Source: an uncultured Clostridia bacterium (GTDB lineage: Bacteria; Bacillota; Clostridia; TANB77; CAG-508). Taken from it: a stretch of DNA of 64,000 bases. A model generated the notes under the pieces. That model was not told the DNA's origin, made no database searches, and saw only the letters and a list, made by a program, of their open reading frames with translations. The stretch spans positions 1-64,000 of the forward strand of contig CANRBJ010000001.1 in the NCBI GenBank assembly GCA_947628815.1. The letters are read 5' to 3'. The first letter of the stretch is position 1. Every line of letters starts with the position of its first letter. The translations under genes were made by a program, and so were the position numbers. Positions 46,304 to 56,100 of this stretch are shown here, piece by piece.

Positions 46304-47320
46304 TTACATGTATACATAGCATTCTAAGCTTCTTCTTCCAAATTGTATTGCTCCTGTATGTGTACTCATATAAATATCTAATTTATTGTTTGAAATTGCT
46401 CCACCTCTATCTTGTACAACAAACCATCCACCGTTTGGTTTATTTTTTAATGCTGGTATATAAATTACAGTTCCTACAGGATATGCACTTCCTGCTGCAA
46501 CTGTGTACCATGAGGTTGCTTTTGCTCCTGATGATGTAATTCCATTACTTTTTCCACAACATTTACTACATGAACAATATGCAGAAGTGTTGAATGTTTT
46601 TACTACTGGTGTTTTTCCTGCTACTTTCTTTGCAAGTGATGTTGTTGCTGTTTTTGCAGGGTTTGATACTGTTTTTGCAGGGCTAGATGTTGTTCTTTGT
46701 TCACTTGCTCTTGTAGCTACTGCTTTATTTTCTTCAACTACTTTATTTACTGGTTCTTTTATAATAGTTTCTGATAATACTGATCTTTCTATTTCAACAT
46801 CGTTTCTAAATTTTGCACGGTAAACAATTTCTTTTAATCCATTTTCACCTTGCTTAACAACTTTATTTGTTGCACTTTCTTCAGCTTTTTCATTTTGTTT
46901 TGTAACGGTTTCATATGGAATTTCTACTTGCTCTGTAAGGATTTTTTCAGTTACTTTTGTGTAGTCTCCTAATAATTGTTCTATAGAAACTTCATTATTT
47001 TCCTCTGCAAGTTTTATAACACTACTTCCTTCTTCTAATGCTTTTGTAATTGTAATTGTACTATTATCTGTAATACTAGATTCCATATTTGGCACTACTA
47101 CTTCTTCTGGTAAAACGACTATATGACTTTCTTCTAAAACTTCTCCTACTTTTGTTTTTGTTGTTAATACATCCATTTCGTAATTGTTCGAAAGTATGAT
47201 TTTAACATTATTCAGTTGTACATTTGTAGCCATAACACTAACGCCTAAAATAAACATTAATAAAATGGCGATGCATGCTATCCTTTTTACGGACAGTGAT
47301 GCTTTTTCATTTTCAATCAT
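46304..47320 (-). CDS. DUF348/G5/3D-domain cell-wall protein (YabE/YocH-like)
   Basis: 338 aa. An N-terminal membrane or signal segment (about 12-32) is followed by a ubiquitin-like DUF348 unit (VKIILSNNYEMDVLTTKTKVGEVL), a G5 domain (TEKILTEQVEIPYETVTKQN) and a low-complexity Ala/Thr/Ser linker. The C-terminal 3D domain (FNTSAYCSCSKCCGKSNGITSSG, VIYIPALKN, VQDRGGAISNNKLDIYM) carries the three catalytic-type Asp. Such proteins are resuscitation-factor-like peptidoglycan hydrolases. It is secreted or surface-bound. Intact. Confidence 0.9.
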   Translation of the reverse strand: MIENEKASLSVKRIACIAILLMFILGVSVMATNVQLNNVKIILSNNYEMDVLTTKTKVGEVLEESHIVVLPEEVVVPNMESSITDNSTITITKALEEGSSVIKLAEENNEVSIEQLLGDYTKVTEKILTEQVEIPYETVTKQNEKAEESATNKVVKQGENGLKEIVYRAKFRNDVEIERSVLSETIIKEPVNKVVEENKAVATRASEQRTTSSPAKTVSNPAKTATTSLAKKVAGKTPVVKTFNTSAYCSCSKCCGKSNGITSSGAKATSWYTVAAGSAYPVGTVIYIPALKNKPNGGWFVVQDRGGAISNNKLDIYMSTHTGAIQFGRRSLECYVYM

Positions 47321-47472
47321 TTGTATAAATATCCCTCCTTCAAGCGATGACCTTATTATATATTATAAAAATTTAAATGTCAAATTTTAAGTAATCGCCG
47401 AAAACTCGCTTTATACTAACATTATATTCAGCTTGTACATATTATATTCCAAATTTTTTTTAAATTTTTTAT

Positions 47473-47503
47473 AAGTCCGTAGCTATGTACTAACTACGGA
47501 CTT
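47473..47503. other. Hairpin downstream of glucan synthase 3' end
   Basis: A perfect 10-bp stem AAGTCCGTAG / CTACGGACTT, just after the stop of the glucan synthase. The T-run is on the plus-strand 5' side, so it is not a standard minus-strand terminator. Confidence 0.6.
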
Positions 47504-47508
47504 AATAT

Positions 47509-48000
47509 TTACATTGTTATTTCTATTTCATTTATTTTTCCATTATCAATTAATTTTACACATTTTTTTTCTATTTCTTCTCCATTACATATAAACTTTT
47601 CTACTCCTGTGTTTTTTCCATTGGGATTTTTTATTTTTATGTTGTATACACTTGTTTCATACTCGTAACGAATACTATATTCTTTCCATTCTTTTGGAAT
47701 GGCTGGTTTGATGGATAGTGTTTGGTTATGAATTTGTAGTCCTAGTATATATTCTATTCCTGCTTTATACATCCAACTACTTGAACCTGTATACCATGTC
47801 CAGCCTCCTCTTCCTATTAGGTTTCCTACTCCATATACATCTGCTGCTACTACATATGGTTCTACTTTGTATCTATTTACTGCTTCTTTTGTTCTTGTAT
47901 GCTCTATTGGATTTATTATTCTAAAATACTCTGCTGCTTTATCTCCATATCCTAGCATTGCCCAAGCAATTATGGTCCATATTGCACCATGTGTGTATTG
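47509..48000 (-). pseudogene. 3' fragment of the cyclic beta-1,2-glucan synthase gene
   Basis: In frame from the attL core the sequence reads QYTHGAIWTIIAWAMLGYGD, then RYKVEPYVVAADVYG and RGGWTWYTGSSSWMY, the typical C-terminal catalytic half of a GH94 phosphorylase domain. It ends ICNGEEIEKKCVK... at 47509. It is separated from the rest of the gene (53150-60825) by the 5.16-kb recombinase element. Precise excision joins the two parts in frame into a 2717-aa protein, so the gene is interrupted rather than decayed. Confidence 0.92.
47988..48000. repeat. attL core of the serine-recombinase element
   Basis: CATGTGTGTATTG, identical to 53150-53162. The gene side continues as GCAC to the left; the element side has TTGTTGT, which pairs with ACAACAA beside attR. 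Confidence 0.9.
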
Positions 48001-48018
48001 TTGTTGTGGACATTTTTC

Positions 48019-48288
48019 TTAGTCATTATATATTTCTCTTCTATGTCCTATTTCTAAAACTAAAACCACAATTTCTTCATCTTTAATTTCACATATAACC
48101 CTATAATTTCCTATTCTATATCTCCACTGACCAGACCTATTCGAAGTTAATCCTTTGCCATGTATTCTAGGATTTTCCGTTCCTTGAATATTCTTTTCTA
48201 GCCATCCTATTATTAGTGAGTATATATGTCTATCTAATTTTTTTAATTGTTTCTTTGCATTTTCAGAAAATACCACACTATATTTCAC
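48019..48288 (-). CDS. RelE/YoeB-like toxin
   Basis: 89 aa: YSVVFSENAKKQLKKLDRHI, GKGLTSNRSGQWRYRIGNYRVICEI and VLVLEIGHRREIYND. This is the RelE fold with the usual basic RYRIGNYR strand and the His-Arg near the C-terminus. It is a ribosome-dependent mRNA interferase by family. It starts 1 bp after the antitoxin stop and lies 18 bp inside attL. It probably stabilises the element. Confidence 0.93.
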   Translation of the reverse strand: MKYSVVFSENAKKQLKKLDRHIYSLIIGWLEKNIQGTENPRIHGKGLTSNRSGQWRYRIGNYRVICEIKDEEIVVLVLEIGHRREIYND

Positions 48289-48507
48289 TTATAACCCCAA
48301 CTCCTTTTTTACCTCATCCATTGTATAAGTTTTAGGGTTTTTCTTATATTCTTCTAATGCTTTATAATAACATTCTAAATCATATTCATCTTCAATTTTT
48401 TCTAATACTGCATTTCTTATTAAATCAGATAATGAAATATTATTCATATCTGCATATGCTTTTATTAATTCTGTATCTTTATCATTTAACCTTACTGAAA
48501 TAGTCAT
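48289..48507 (-). CDS. RelB-like antitoxin
   Basis: 72 aa from ATG 48507 (GGAG 9 nt upstream; a TTG three codons earlier is too close). The N-terminal ribbon-helix-helix MTISVRLNDKDTELIKAYAD, then MNNISLSDLIRNAVLEKIEDE, is followed by an acidic toxin-binding tail (YTMDEVKKELGL). It represses its own promoter and neutralises the adjacent RelE-like toxin. Confidence 0.9.
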   Translation of the reverse strand: MTISVRLNDKDTELIKAYADMNNISLSDLIRNAVLEKIEDEYDLECYYKALEEYKKNPKTYTMDEVKKELGL

Positions 48508-48593
48508 AAATATCAACTCCTTTTATTTGATTGTACTACATTGTATTACAATTGTCAATATTATTATACCATTTTTTGCTTTGAATTGTGATT

Positions 48594-50232
48594 TTATACC
48601 GCCTTTTTCTCATATTTCTTTTTAGCACATATAAATTTTTTTAAATTATCATTAACTTGTTGTAGTGGTTTAAAGTTAAAATAAATATCAACTTGCTTGT
48701 CGCTATGAATTTCTATTTTTTCTATAAACTCTCTAATTATTTCTTTACTTGGCTTTTTTAGTTTTAAAAATTCTTCAACTAAATCATCTAGTCTTATTTT
48801 TTCCTTTTCATTATTACTTTCTCCAGATAATTTTTGTTCAAATTCCTTAATACTTTGTTCATAACCTTTAACAATTTCTTTTATTCTGTTTGCATTTTTA
48901 ATATATTCTTCTAGAGATATAATTCCTGCAAGCCTATCTTCGTACATTACTTCTAGTTTTCTTGTCTCTTTTTCAATATCTTGCTTAAAAGAATCAATTT
49001 GCTTTTTTAAATCAATCTCTTGTGATTGTTTAAATTTTGTTTGCTTTGCAATTTCTTCTAATTTCTTTTTATTTTTGTATTCCTTACAAACTTGTCTTAA
49101 AACTTCTAGCATTTGTTCTTCAAAAACTTGATAATTGAAGTTGTGTGGTGAACATACTTGAAAATTTCCAAACCTTCCATATCTTTGACATCTGCCATAA
49201 ATATTTCCGTTTTTATCTGGACTTCTTATTCCAATATATCCTCCACAGTCATGACATCTAAGTAATCCTTTAAATAAATAATCATTTTGTACTACTCTTG
49301 AGCCTTTTGTTGATTTAATTACTTTTTTCACTTTTTCAAAATCTTCTTTACTTATGATGGCCTCGTGCATGTTTTCTACTTTTATCCAATCTTCTTCTGG
49401 TAAGTCTATAAATTTTTTAGATTTAAAACTTACTTTCTTTCGTTTTCCTTGTATAACTGTTCCTGTGTAAATTTCATTTGAAAGAATAAATCTTACTGTA
49501 GATTGTTGCCATAGTCCATAAGTTAGAGATTTTGTTCCTCGTTTTTTCTTGTTATAATCTGATGGAATTGGAATTTTCTTTTTACTTAAATAATCTGCTA
49601 TTTGCATTGTACCAAAACCTGCTAAATATTTTTCAAAGATTTGCTTTACAACGTTTGCTGCTTCTTCATCTATTATTAAATGGTATTTATTTTCGGGATC
49701 TTTCTTATAGCCGAAAAGGCGCTGTTCCTAGATATTCTCCATTATTTCTTTTTGCTTGTAATACACTATTTATTTTCTTTGATGTATCTTTTGCATACAT
49801 TTCATTTAATATTGATTTAAATGGTGCTATATCGTTGTTTGATGTATCATAAGCTGTATCTATATTGTCTAAAATAGCTATAAACCTAACATTATGTTCT
49901 GGGAAGTAATCTTCAATATAGAGACCTGATTGTACATAATTTCTCCCAAGTCTTGATAAATCTTTTGTTACTACCATATTAATTTTGCCATTTTCAATAT
50001 CTTGAATCATTCTATTAAATCCTGGTCGATCAAAATTTGTACCACTTACACCATCATCAACATATTCTGATATAAAGTTTAGTTTGTTCTCTTTGATGTA
50101 TTGCATAAGCATTGTTCTTTGGTTTTGTATACTTTCGCTTTCTTGATATTTTTCTTTTTCCTCATCTTCTCTTGAAAGCCTTATATATATGCCTACTTTA
50201 TAATCAATATTATTCATTATATTTAAGCTCAT
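48594..50232 (-). CDS. Large serine recombinase, with +1 recoding at CGG
   Basis: 545 aa when recoded. The N-terminal resolvase domain has VGIYIRLSREDEEKEKYQES (catalytic Ser), YVDDGVSGTNFDRPGFN and VVTKDLSRLGRNYVQSG. After NGEYLGTAPF the zero frame reads CGG-CTA-TAA. Reading C-GGC as Gly gives GYKKDPENKYHLIIDEEAA, the standard A-P-x-G-Y junction, followed by the recombinase domain, a zinc ribbon (RCHDCGGYIGIRS) and a long coiled coil. The conserved P-x-G-Y Gly supports glycine. It is the integrase/excisionase of the element. GGAGG precedes the ATG. Confidence 0.94.
49710..49713 (-). other. CGGC +1 recoding site (serine recombinase, codon 174)
   Basis: Coding-strand context TTT-CGG-CTA-TAA; +1 reading GGC-TAT-AAG. 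It is the only site followed by C and lies on a mobile element. Confidence 0.9.
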
Positions 50233-50325
50233 TTTTCCTCCTTCCTGCTAAAATAAAAATGAGATAATATTGATACTCTTGCTAGATATTATATCATATT
50301 ATCTCTTGCTTTGCTATTGATTTTG

Positions 50326-50484
50326 CTAATTTGTACTATTATTTTTTAATATATAATTGCTAAATGCTCTTTCTATAATATTTTCTAGATTTTCTCCATT
50401 TTCATTAAATATTATATTTATTTTAAAATCATTTTTCTTTTTATATTTTCTTTTACATATATTATTTGAAGTTTCCTTTTTCAT
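50326..50484 (-). CDS. Small protein, 52 aa, upstream of the recombinase
   Basis: ATG 50484 with GGAG 8 nt upstream. MKKETSNNICKRKYKKKNDF is basic, and the rest is NIIFNENGENLENIIERAF. Small ORFs of this kind often precede clostridial large serine recombinases and may be directionality factors or repressors, but this one is not recognised. Confidence 0.6.
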   Translation of the reverse strand: MKKETSNNICKRKYKKKNDFKINIIFNENGENLENIIERAFSNYILKNNSTN

Positions 50485-50642
50485 TACACTCACTCCTTTA
50501 GTTGTAAGTATTTCCATTTTTTGTATTTTTATTCTTTATTGCAAATACCATATTTGCATCTGTAATGCATTTTACTATTTATTTTATTGTTTAGTTTAAA
50601 ATGGGTACATAAAAAGAAAAAAGGGTAGAAAAAAAGAAGCTA

Positions 50643-50864
50643 TTAAAGCTTCAATTTTAAAATATTTCTATTTACTTCATCTAAAAACATATCATAAGGT
50701 CTACACCATAACTTGTTATCTCCATATAAAGCTCTATATGCTACCATTTTTTCGCAAGTTTCACTATGATAAATTATATCTTCTACAATATATAAATCTC
50801 CCTTATAATGTTTATAAACTCCATATAATTTTAAACTTGTTCTTTGTTTCCAAGATTGTGGCAA
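50643..50864 (-). CDS. DUF1653 protein
   Basis: 73 aa from a TTG codon. YGVYKHYKGDLYIVEDIIYH, then SETCEKMVAYRALYGDNKLWCRPYDMF, is a clear DUF1653 domain. No good Shine-Dalgarno is seen before the TTG and the frame stays open upstream, so the start is uncertain. The function is unknown; such domains are common in element cargo. Confidence 0.78.
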   Translation of the reverse strand: MPQSWKQRTSLKLYGVYKHYKGDLYIVEDIIYHSETCEKMVAYRALYGDNKLWCRPYDMFLDEVNRNILKLKL

Positions 50865-50960
50865 AATCTTATGCCCAAAATTCGCCAGCTTGGTGTTTTG
50901 ACACCCTTTTTGCTGTTTAGGAGAAAATCTCCTAAAACCTTTTTTTGCTCTCTGAGAGAT

Positions 50961-51332
50961 TTATTCTTTATATTTTAAATCATTTTCTTTACACCAATTT
51001 ATAGCTATTTCTTTATATTTTTCTTCTCTATAATTATACCAATCTTGAATTATATTCACTTCAAAGCAATAATCTTTAAATCTTCTAAAAGCTCCTTTTT
51101 CTTGTATTAATCTATGTAAATTATTTCTTATTTCAAAATTATTTATTGTATCTATAAAATCGACCATTATTTGATATTCATTTATTTCATATTGTGTTGG
51201 AAGTATTACAGATTTTTCAAATAATTCGTCCATTTCATCTTCATTTAAATTTTCGTATTCTCCTATATTTGATAAAAAAATTTCATCATTTACCATTTCT
51301 AGTCCTTCTATTATTTTCGATAATCTAACCAT
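50961..51332 (-). CDS. UPF0158-family protein
   Basis: 123 aa: LSKIIEGLEMVNDEIFLSNIG, then MVDFIDTINNFEIRNNLHRL, GAFRRFKDYCFEVNIIQDWY and REIAINWCKENDL-like end (EKYKEIAINWCKENDLKYKE). The FRRFKD and Y-R-EE-K-I-A-W pattern is UPF0158. The role is unknown. The tandem repeat at 51371-51450 lies in its leader. Confidence 0.8.
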   Translation of the reverse strand: MVRLSKIIEGLEMVNDEIFLSNIGEYENLNEDEMDELFEKSVILPTQYEINEYQIMVDFIDTINNFEIRNNLHRLIQEKGAFRRFKDYCFEVNIIQDWYNYREEKYKEIAINWCKENDLKYKE

Positions 51333-51360
51333 TTTTTTATCTCCTTTATTTCTAAATGGT

Positions 51361-51450
51361 GTTCACAAAAGTGAACAGCTCTGAACAGATGTGAACAGCT
51401 CTGAACAGATGTGAACAGCTCTGAACAGATGTGAACAGCTCTGAACAGAT
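51361..51450. repeat. GTTCAC palindrome plus four 20-bp tandem repeats
   Basis: GTTCAC-AAAA-GTGAAC (51361-51376) is followed by four exact copies of GTGAACAGCTCTGAACAGAT (51371-51450). Each unit holds two TGAACAG half-sites 10 bp apart. It lies in the 142-bp gap between the AlbA_2 gene and the UPF0158 gene and looks like a multi-site operator. Confidence 0.85.
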
Positions 51451-51474
51451 GTGAATATTTTTTTGATAAATTAC

Positions 51475-52932
51475 TTATTTCATCTTATACCTTCCATAAC
51501 TATCTTTTTTTGATGTTCCTGTCCAGACAATCAATTCTAAATCTATAAGTTTATTTAATAGTTTTACTGCTGTTGTTTTTCCTCTATTTATAATTTTAGA
51601 AACATCTTCTGATGTCACTTCTCCTTTATCATTTATAACTTGTAGAACTTGCCTTTCTGTATAATTTAATAATTTCCATTTATCTTTTACTGCGTCAGAT
51701 TTCTTTAATGTTTCCTGTTTTCTATTTGCTCTTACTGCAATATTATTATCTAGTACTAATAACACAGAATTTCTGTCTGGTTCAGAATATATAGGATCTT
51801 TTAAATAAAATCTTTGCATCTCACTATATATTCTTTTTACCCCTTCATTTAATTCTCTTACTATACCTAATTCGTTTAACACTCTTGCTATTTGAGGATT
51901 TCTAGAATATCTTTTATTTTTTATAGTTTCTAATGTTACAAATCCACCTAATTTACCGGGGCTTAATATTTCTAATCTATCATCAAATAATTTTACAATT
52001 ATATATTCTCCACTATTAGAATAATCTCTATGACATACTGCATTTACTAAGCCTTCATACCATGCAAATTCTGGATATTCTGCGACAGTTTCAAAAACTC
52101 CATTTTCATTTAAGTGAGTAAATTCTCTTAATTGTGAATTTATAAATTCTTTAGCTTGTTCTAATGTTTTAAATAAACACTTATCAAATGTTCTATCTTT
52201 TATTATATTCATTTCTGTTCCTACTTGAAATTCTGTTCCTTCAAACTTTAATACTCTTACTCTTGCACTTGGCAAATAAATAGATGGATTTTTTCCAAAT
52301 AAAAGCATTCCTGCTTTTGTCAAATGATATTTACCATCTTTTTCTCGTAAAAAACCTCTTGCTTTTAATACTTCTTCATTTGGTAAGTCAGTATCTATTT
52401 TATTTTTGTATATTTCCATAACTTCTTCATCAATATCACTTATTGATGATTCTATCAATATTTCAGCTTCAAAATCTCTTTCTTTTCTGTCATATTCTAG
52501 GCTTCTTATTTGATTGGCATTTAATTTTATTGAAGAATCTCCTTGTCTACAATATACTTCATCTTTATTATTTCTAATTAAGTAATTTAGTTCAGGCTCA
52601 ATATGGAATAATAATATATTATCTTCTTCACCTTTTTCATTTTGAGTATTTAATAGTTCTATTCTATATGTTGGTGGATTTTTTAAATAATTCGTTACAA
52701 CTTTTTGACATTCATTTAATTTATCGTTTCCATATGAATTGAATCCCTCTATTTTCCCATCATCAGTTATACCTAATGCAATAAGTCCTCCATTAGAATT
52801 TGCAAAAGATGCGATTTCATTTGCTAGGTCTTGCAAAGATATTTTTGCTCTTTTTCTATCAAAATATAAATTTTCTTTTTCATTTTTTAAATAATCGATA
52901 TTAATTCTTGGATTTATTTTTGATAAACTCAT
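51475..52932 (-). CDS. AlbA_2/ATP-binding transcriptional regulator-like protein
   Basis: 485 aa. An N-terminal AlbA_2 DNA-binding domain (ENLYFDRKRAKISLQDLANEI, SFANSNGGLIALGITDDGKI) is followed by a HATPase_c_4-type region (YPEFAWYEGLVNAVCHRDYS, DDRLEILSPGKLGG, RNPQIARVLNELGIVRELNEG). A C-terminal winged helix (LNYTERQVLQVINDKGEV) completes it. Related proteins are putative regulators often called RecG-like. It is likely the regulator of this element and a candidate user of the adjacent tandem-repeat operator. Confidence 0.88.
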   Translation of the reverse strand: MSLSKINPRINIDYLKNEKENLYFDRKRAKISLQDLANEIASFANSNGGLIALGITDDGKIEGFNSYGNDKLNECQKVVTNYLKNPPTYRIELLNTQNEKGEEDNILLFHIEPELNYLIRNNKDEVYCRQGDSSIKLNANQIRSLEYDRKERDFEAEILIESSISDIDEEVMEIYKNKIDTDLPNEEVLKARGFLREKDGKYHLTKAGMLLFGKNPSIYLPSARVRVLKFEGTEFQVGTEMNIIKDRTFDKCLFKTLEQAKEFINSQLREFTHLNENGVFETVAEYPEFAWYEGLVNAVCHRDYSNSGEYIIVKLFDDRLEILSPGKLGGFVTLETIKNKRYSRNPQIARVLNELGIVRELNEGVKRIYSEMQRFYLKDPIYSEPDRNSVLLVLDNNIAVRANRKQETLKKSDAVKDKWKLLNYTERQVLQVINDKGEVTSEDVSKIINRGKTTAVKLLNKLIDLELIVWTGTSKKDSYGRYKMK

Positions 52933-53055
52933 CTTTTCACCTCATAAAATTCTATTCTTATAATAGTATTTTTATATTATCATATATTTTAAAATTATTA
53001 AAGTCTTTTTAATATGTATTTAAGAGTATCAATATTAAGTTAGATTTTAGCGAGA

Positions 53056-53117
53056 TTATCTTTAATAATCGAGTATTAAAGATAACTTATGCAACTGAAC
53101 ATTTGTGAAGTTGCATA
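53056..53117. other. Two hairpins at the right end of the element
   Basis: TTATCTTTAATA / TATTAAAGATAA (53056-53085) and TATGCAACT / AGTTGCATA (53088-53117), about 30 bp inside attR. They may be recombinase or accessory-factor sites, or a terminator for the truncated glucan synthase transcript. Confidence 0.65.
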
Positions 53118-56100
53118 CCTTGTAAAAAACTGTACATAACAACAACATACATGTGTGTATTGACCGCCATTTTCTCTTACTCCTGGTAAATATGCCTTTA
53201 TATAGCCTGGTTCTAGTTTTGAATTTTCAAATGCTGGATCTAGTAGTTTTATTATTCCATTTTCTTTATCTACTAAATGATTTTCTAGGTTTTCCATTGC
53301 CATATATTTTTTATCGTTATCTCCTGCTTTAGATATGATACTCCAACTTTGTGCTATACTATCAATTTTGCATTCTTCGTTTTCTATGCTTCCTAGTATT
53401 TCTCCATTATCTGTAAATGCTCGCCTATACCATCTTCCATCCCATCCACTTGTGTTCAATGCTTTCTTTAAATCTTTTTGTACTTGTTTGTATTTTTCTA
53501 TTCTTTCATAATCTTGTTTTAATTCACATATTGGAATGAATCTGTTTAATACTTCATATAGGAAGAAACCAAGCCATATGCTTTCTCCTTTTCCTTTGTT
53601 TCCAACTGTACTAAACCCATCGTTCCAATCTCCTGAACCTATTTTTGGTATTCCATGTTCTCCTAAGGATATTGATTTATCTATTGCTCTTATACAGTGA
53701 AGATATAGTTCTTCTTCTATTTCTTGTACAGGATGTTCATCATAGTTTTCATCTTCACCTTCTTGTAAAACTTTTCCTGCTATATATGGTATTTTTTCTT
53801 CTAATATTGCAGTATCTTTTGTAAAATCAACATACTCTGCTGTAACATATGCAAGCCATAATAAATCATCTGAAAATCTAGTTCGTATTCCTTTTTTTGT
53901 TTCTGTATGCCACCAGTGTTCTACGTCTCCTTCTATAAATTGATGTGAAGCACTTTTTAATATTTGTTCTTTCATTAATTCTTTTTTAATATATTTCATT
54001 CCCATAACATCTTGTAATTGGTCTCTAAATCCATATGCTCCTCCGGATTGATAGAATCCAGACCTTGCCCATAGTCTACAACAAATGGTTTGATATGCTA
54101 CCCATCCGTTTAATAGTATATTCATTGATTCTTGCGGTGTTCTTACTGTAGTTTTTCTAAGTAGGTCTTTCCAGTATTGTTTCGTGTTTTCTAACTCTTT
54201 TTTTGCATTTTCTGGTATTGTGTATTTATATGCTGTTTGTCGTATATTTTCCTCATCTGCTCCTAATACAAATACAATTTCTTTATCTTCAAATGCTTTT
54301 AGTTCAACTTCTATTTCTATAGCAATACATGCTGTTTTTCCTATTGCATTCTCATTTCCAAGTGTTCTTTTCTTGAGTGCTTCTGGGCTTTTTAAATTTC
54401 CCATACCAAAAAATGATATTTTATTTCCTGTGTAAGATTTTATTTTTTCGCTACTTGATATATAGCAGTTTGATTTTTCTAAATCTTGCATATATTGGTT
54501 TTTGGCATAAATCATATTTTCATTTTGATCATAGTTTATATAAATATATCCATTTGTTTTAGTAATATCTTCTCCTAGAACCGGTTTTATATAGTAAACT
54601 AGTCTTAAATTTTTCTTTTTAGGTGTTGTGTTTTTTAGTCTTAATAGATTTACTTTTATATTATCTTGTATTGGAATAAAGGTTTCTTGTTCTTGTAATA
54701 GACCCATTCGAAGGTTACTAAATTTTGCATAACCGAACCCATAGGTCATATAGTATTCTTCATCATCTTGATTAATATTAGGACAAAGTGACCAAGTTTT
54801 TCCGCAAATCTTTATCTTGTATATATATAATTTCTGATGGCGTATCTAAAACAGGATTATTGTTCCAATCTGTAATTCGGTTTAATCTGCTATTTTTGTA
54901 CCATGTATAGCCTGTGTTGTTATTTGTTATAACTGTTCCAAAATTAGGGTTTGCTAAGACTTGGCTCCATACTACTGGCGGTTTTGTATTTTTTGTCATT
55001 TTTATAATATACTCTTTTCCATCATCTGAAAATGCACCATATTCGTTATAGTATTTTAAATTTTCTATATTTATTAAGTTAGTTCTTTTTTCTTCGTCTT
55101 TTTGTGGAATTTCAATTGTTTCTTCGTAATTTTCTATTTTTATGCTATCTAAATATTCTTCTTCTAATTCTTTAATAGCTGTTTTTATATTTCCTAAATG
55201 AGCATCTATAATTAAATTTGCCCTAAATTCTAATAAATCCTTATCTTCTATTTCACTCGCATTTAATATATATATTCCGCCACTAGCATTTACTTCATAC
55301 ATTAACTGCCTATTTAAAATTTCTGTTTCAACAGCCTCTTTTACATATCTTTCATATACATTTTCTTCTTCATTTAATATAACTAAGTCTATATTTTCAT
55401 TTTTTACTTTGAAGTATTCGTATGCTTTTAAAATATCTCTTATTACATATGAATCGTTTACATCTTTTATTTTTATAAGTAAAATTGGTAAATCGCCTGA
55501 TATACCATATTTCCATAAATCTTTTACTTGGTATGGTTTAATTGTTTCTTTTAAATACATTTTTTTCATTGGGTTTTGTACTATCAAATATGAAAGTATT
55601 TTTTGGTAAATTTCAATATCAGTTCCTTTTAAACCTAAATATCTTGCCTCTTCTTCTACTCTTACTCTTGATAATTCAAATGCTCGTTTAATATTTTCTA
55701 GATTACTGTATTTTTCTATATATTCATGTATTTTTTCTTTTTCTTCTGATACTCCAATTATTAAATTTATATTTACTTTTTCTTGTGGCTTAATCTTTAT
55801 TGTTCGTTTTAGAGCAACAACTGGTGATACACTTAGGCCTAAACTTTTTGAAAATGGTATTGAATTTTCAATCATTTTTGGAATTCCAAAGCCCGAACCG
55901 CCATTTAATTTTTCTTCGTCAATTTCATATTCTAGTTCTCCAATTGTTTCATTTTGCGTATATAAATTTACTCCTAAATAAATTTCAAGGTTATCTCCTC
56001 TTTTATTTCTTTTTACTAAAATAGAGTTTGTATCTTCTAAATATTCATATTTTAAAAATAAGTTATTAAATGCCGGATGTGCATAATCCTGCTCTTTCTT

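Larger units (their letters stand above)
48001..53162. mobile_element. Large-serine-recombinase integrative element inside the glucan synthase gene
   Basis: 5162 bp including one core copy. It carries a RelBE-like pair, a serine recombinase, a 52-aa protein, a DUF1653 protein, a UPF0158 protein and an AlbA_2/ATPase-like regulator, all on the minus strand. Boundaries are set by the 13-bp direct repeat and by the break in the GH94 reading frame. Rebuilt attP has imperfect inverted arms (TGTACATAACAACAA against the complement of TTGTTGTGGACA), typical for this recombinase class. No replication or transfer genes are present, so it is a small integrative or excision-type element. Confidence 0.9.

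Noticed and set aside
47473..47503. Rho-independent terminator of the glucan synthase
   Set aside because: The stem is good, but the T-run is on the wrong side for minus-strand transcription, so I list it only as a hairpin.
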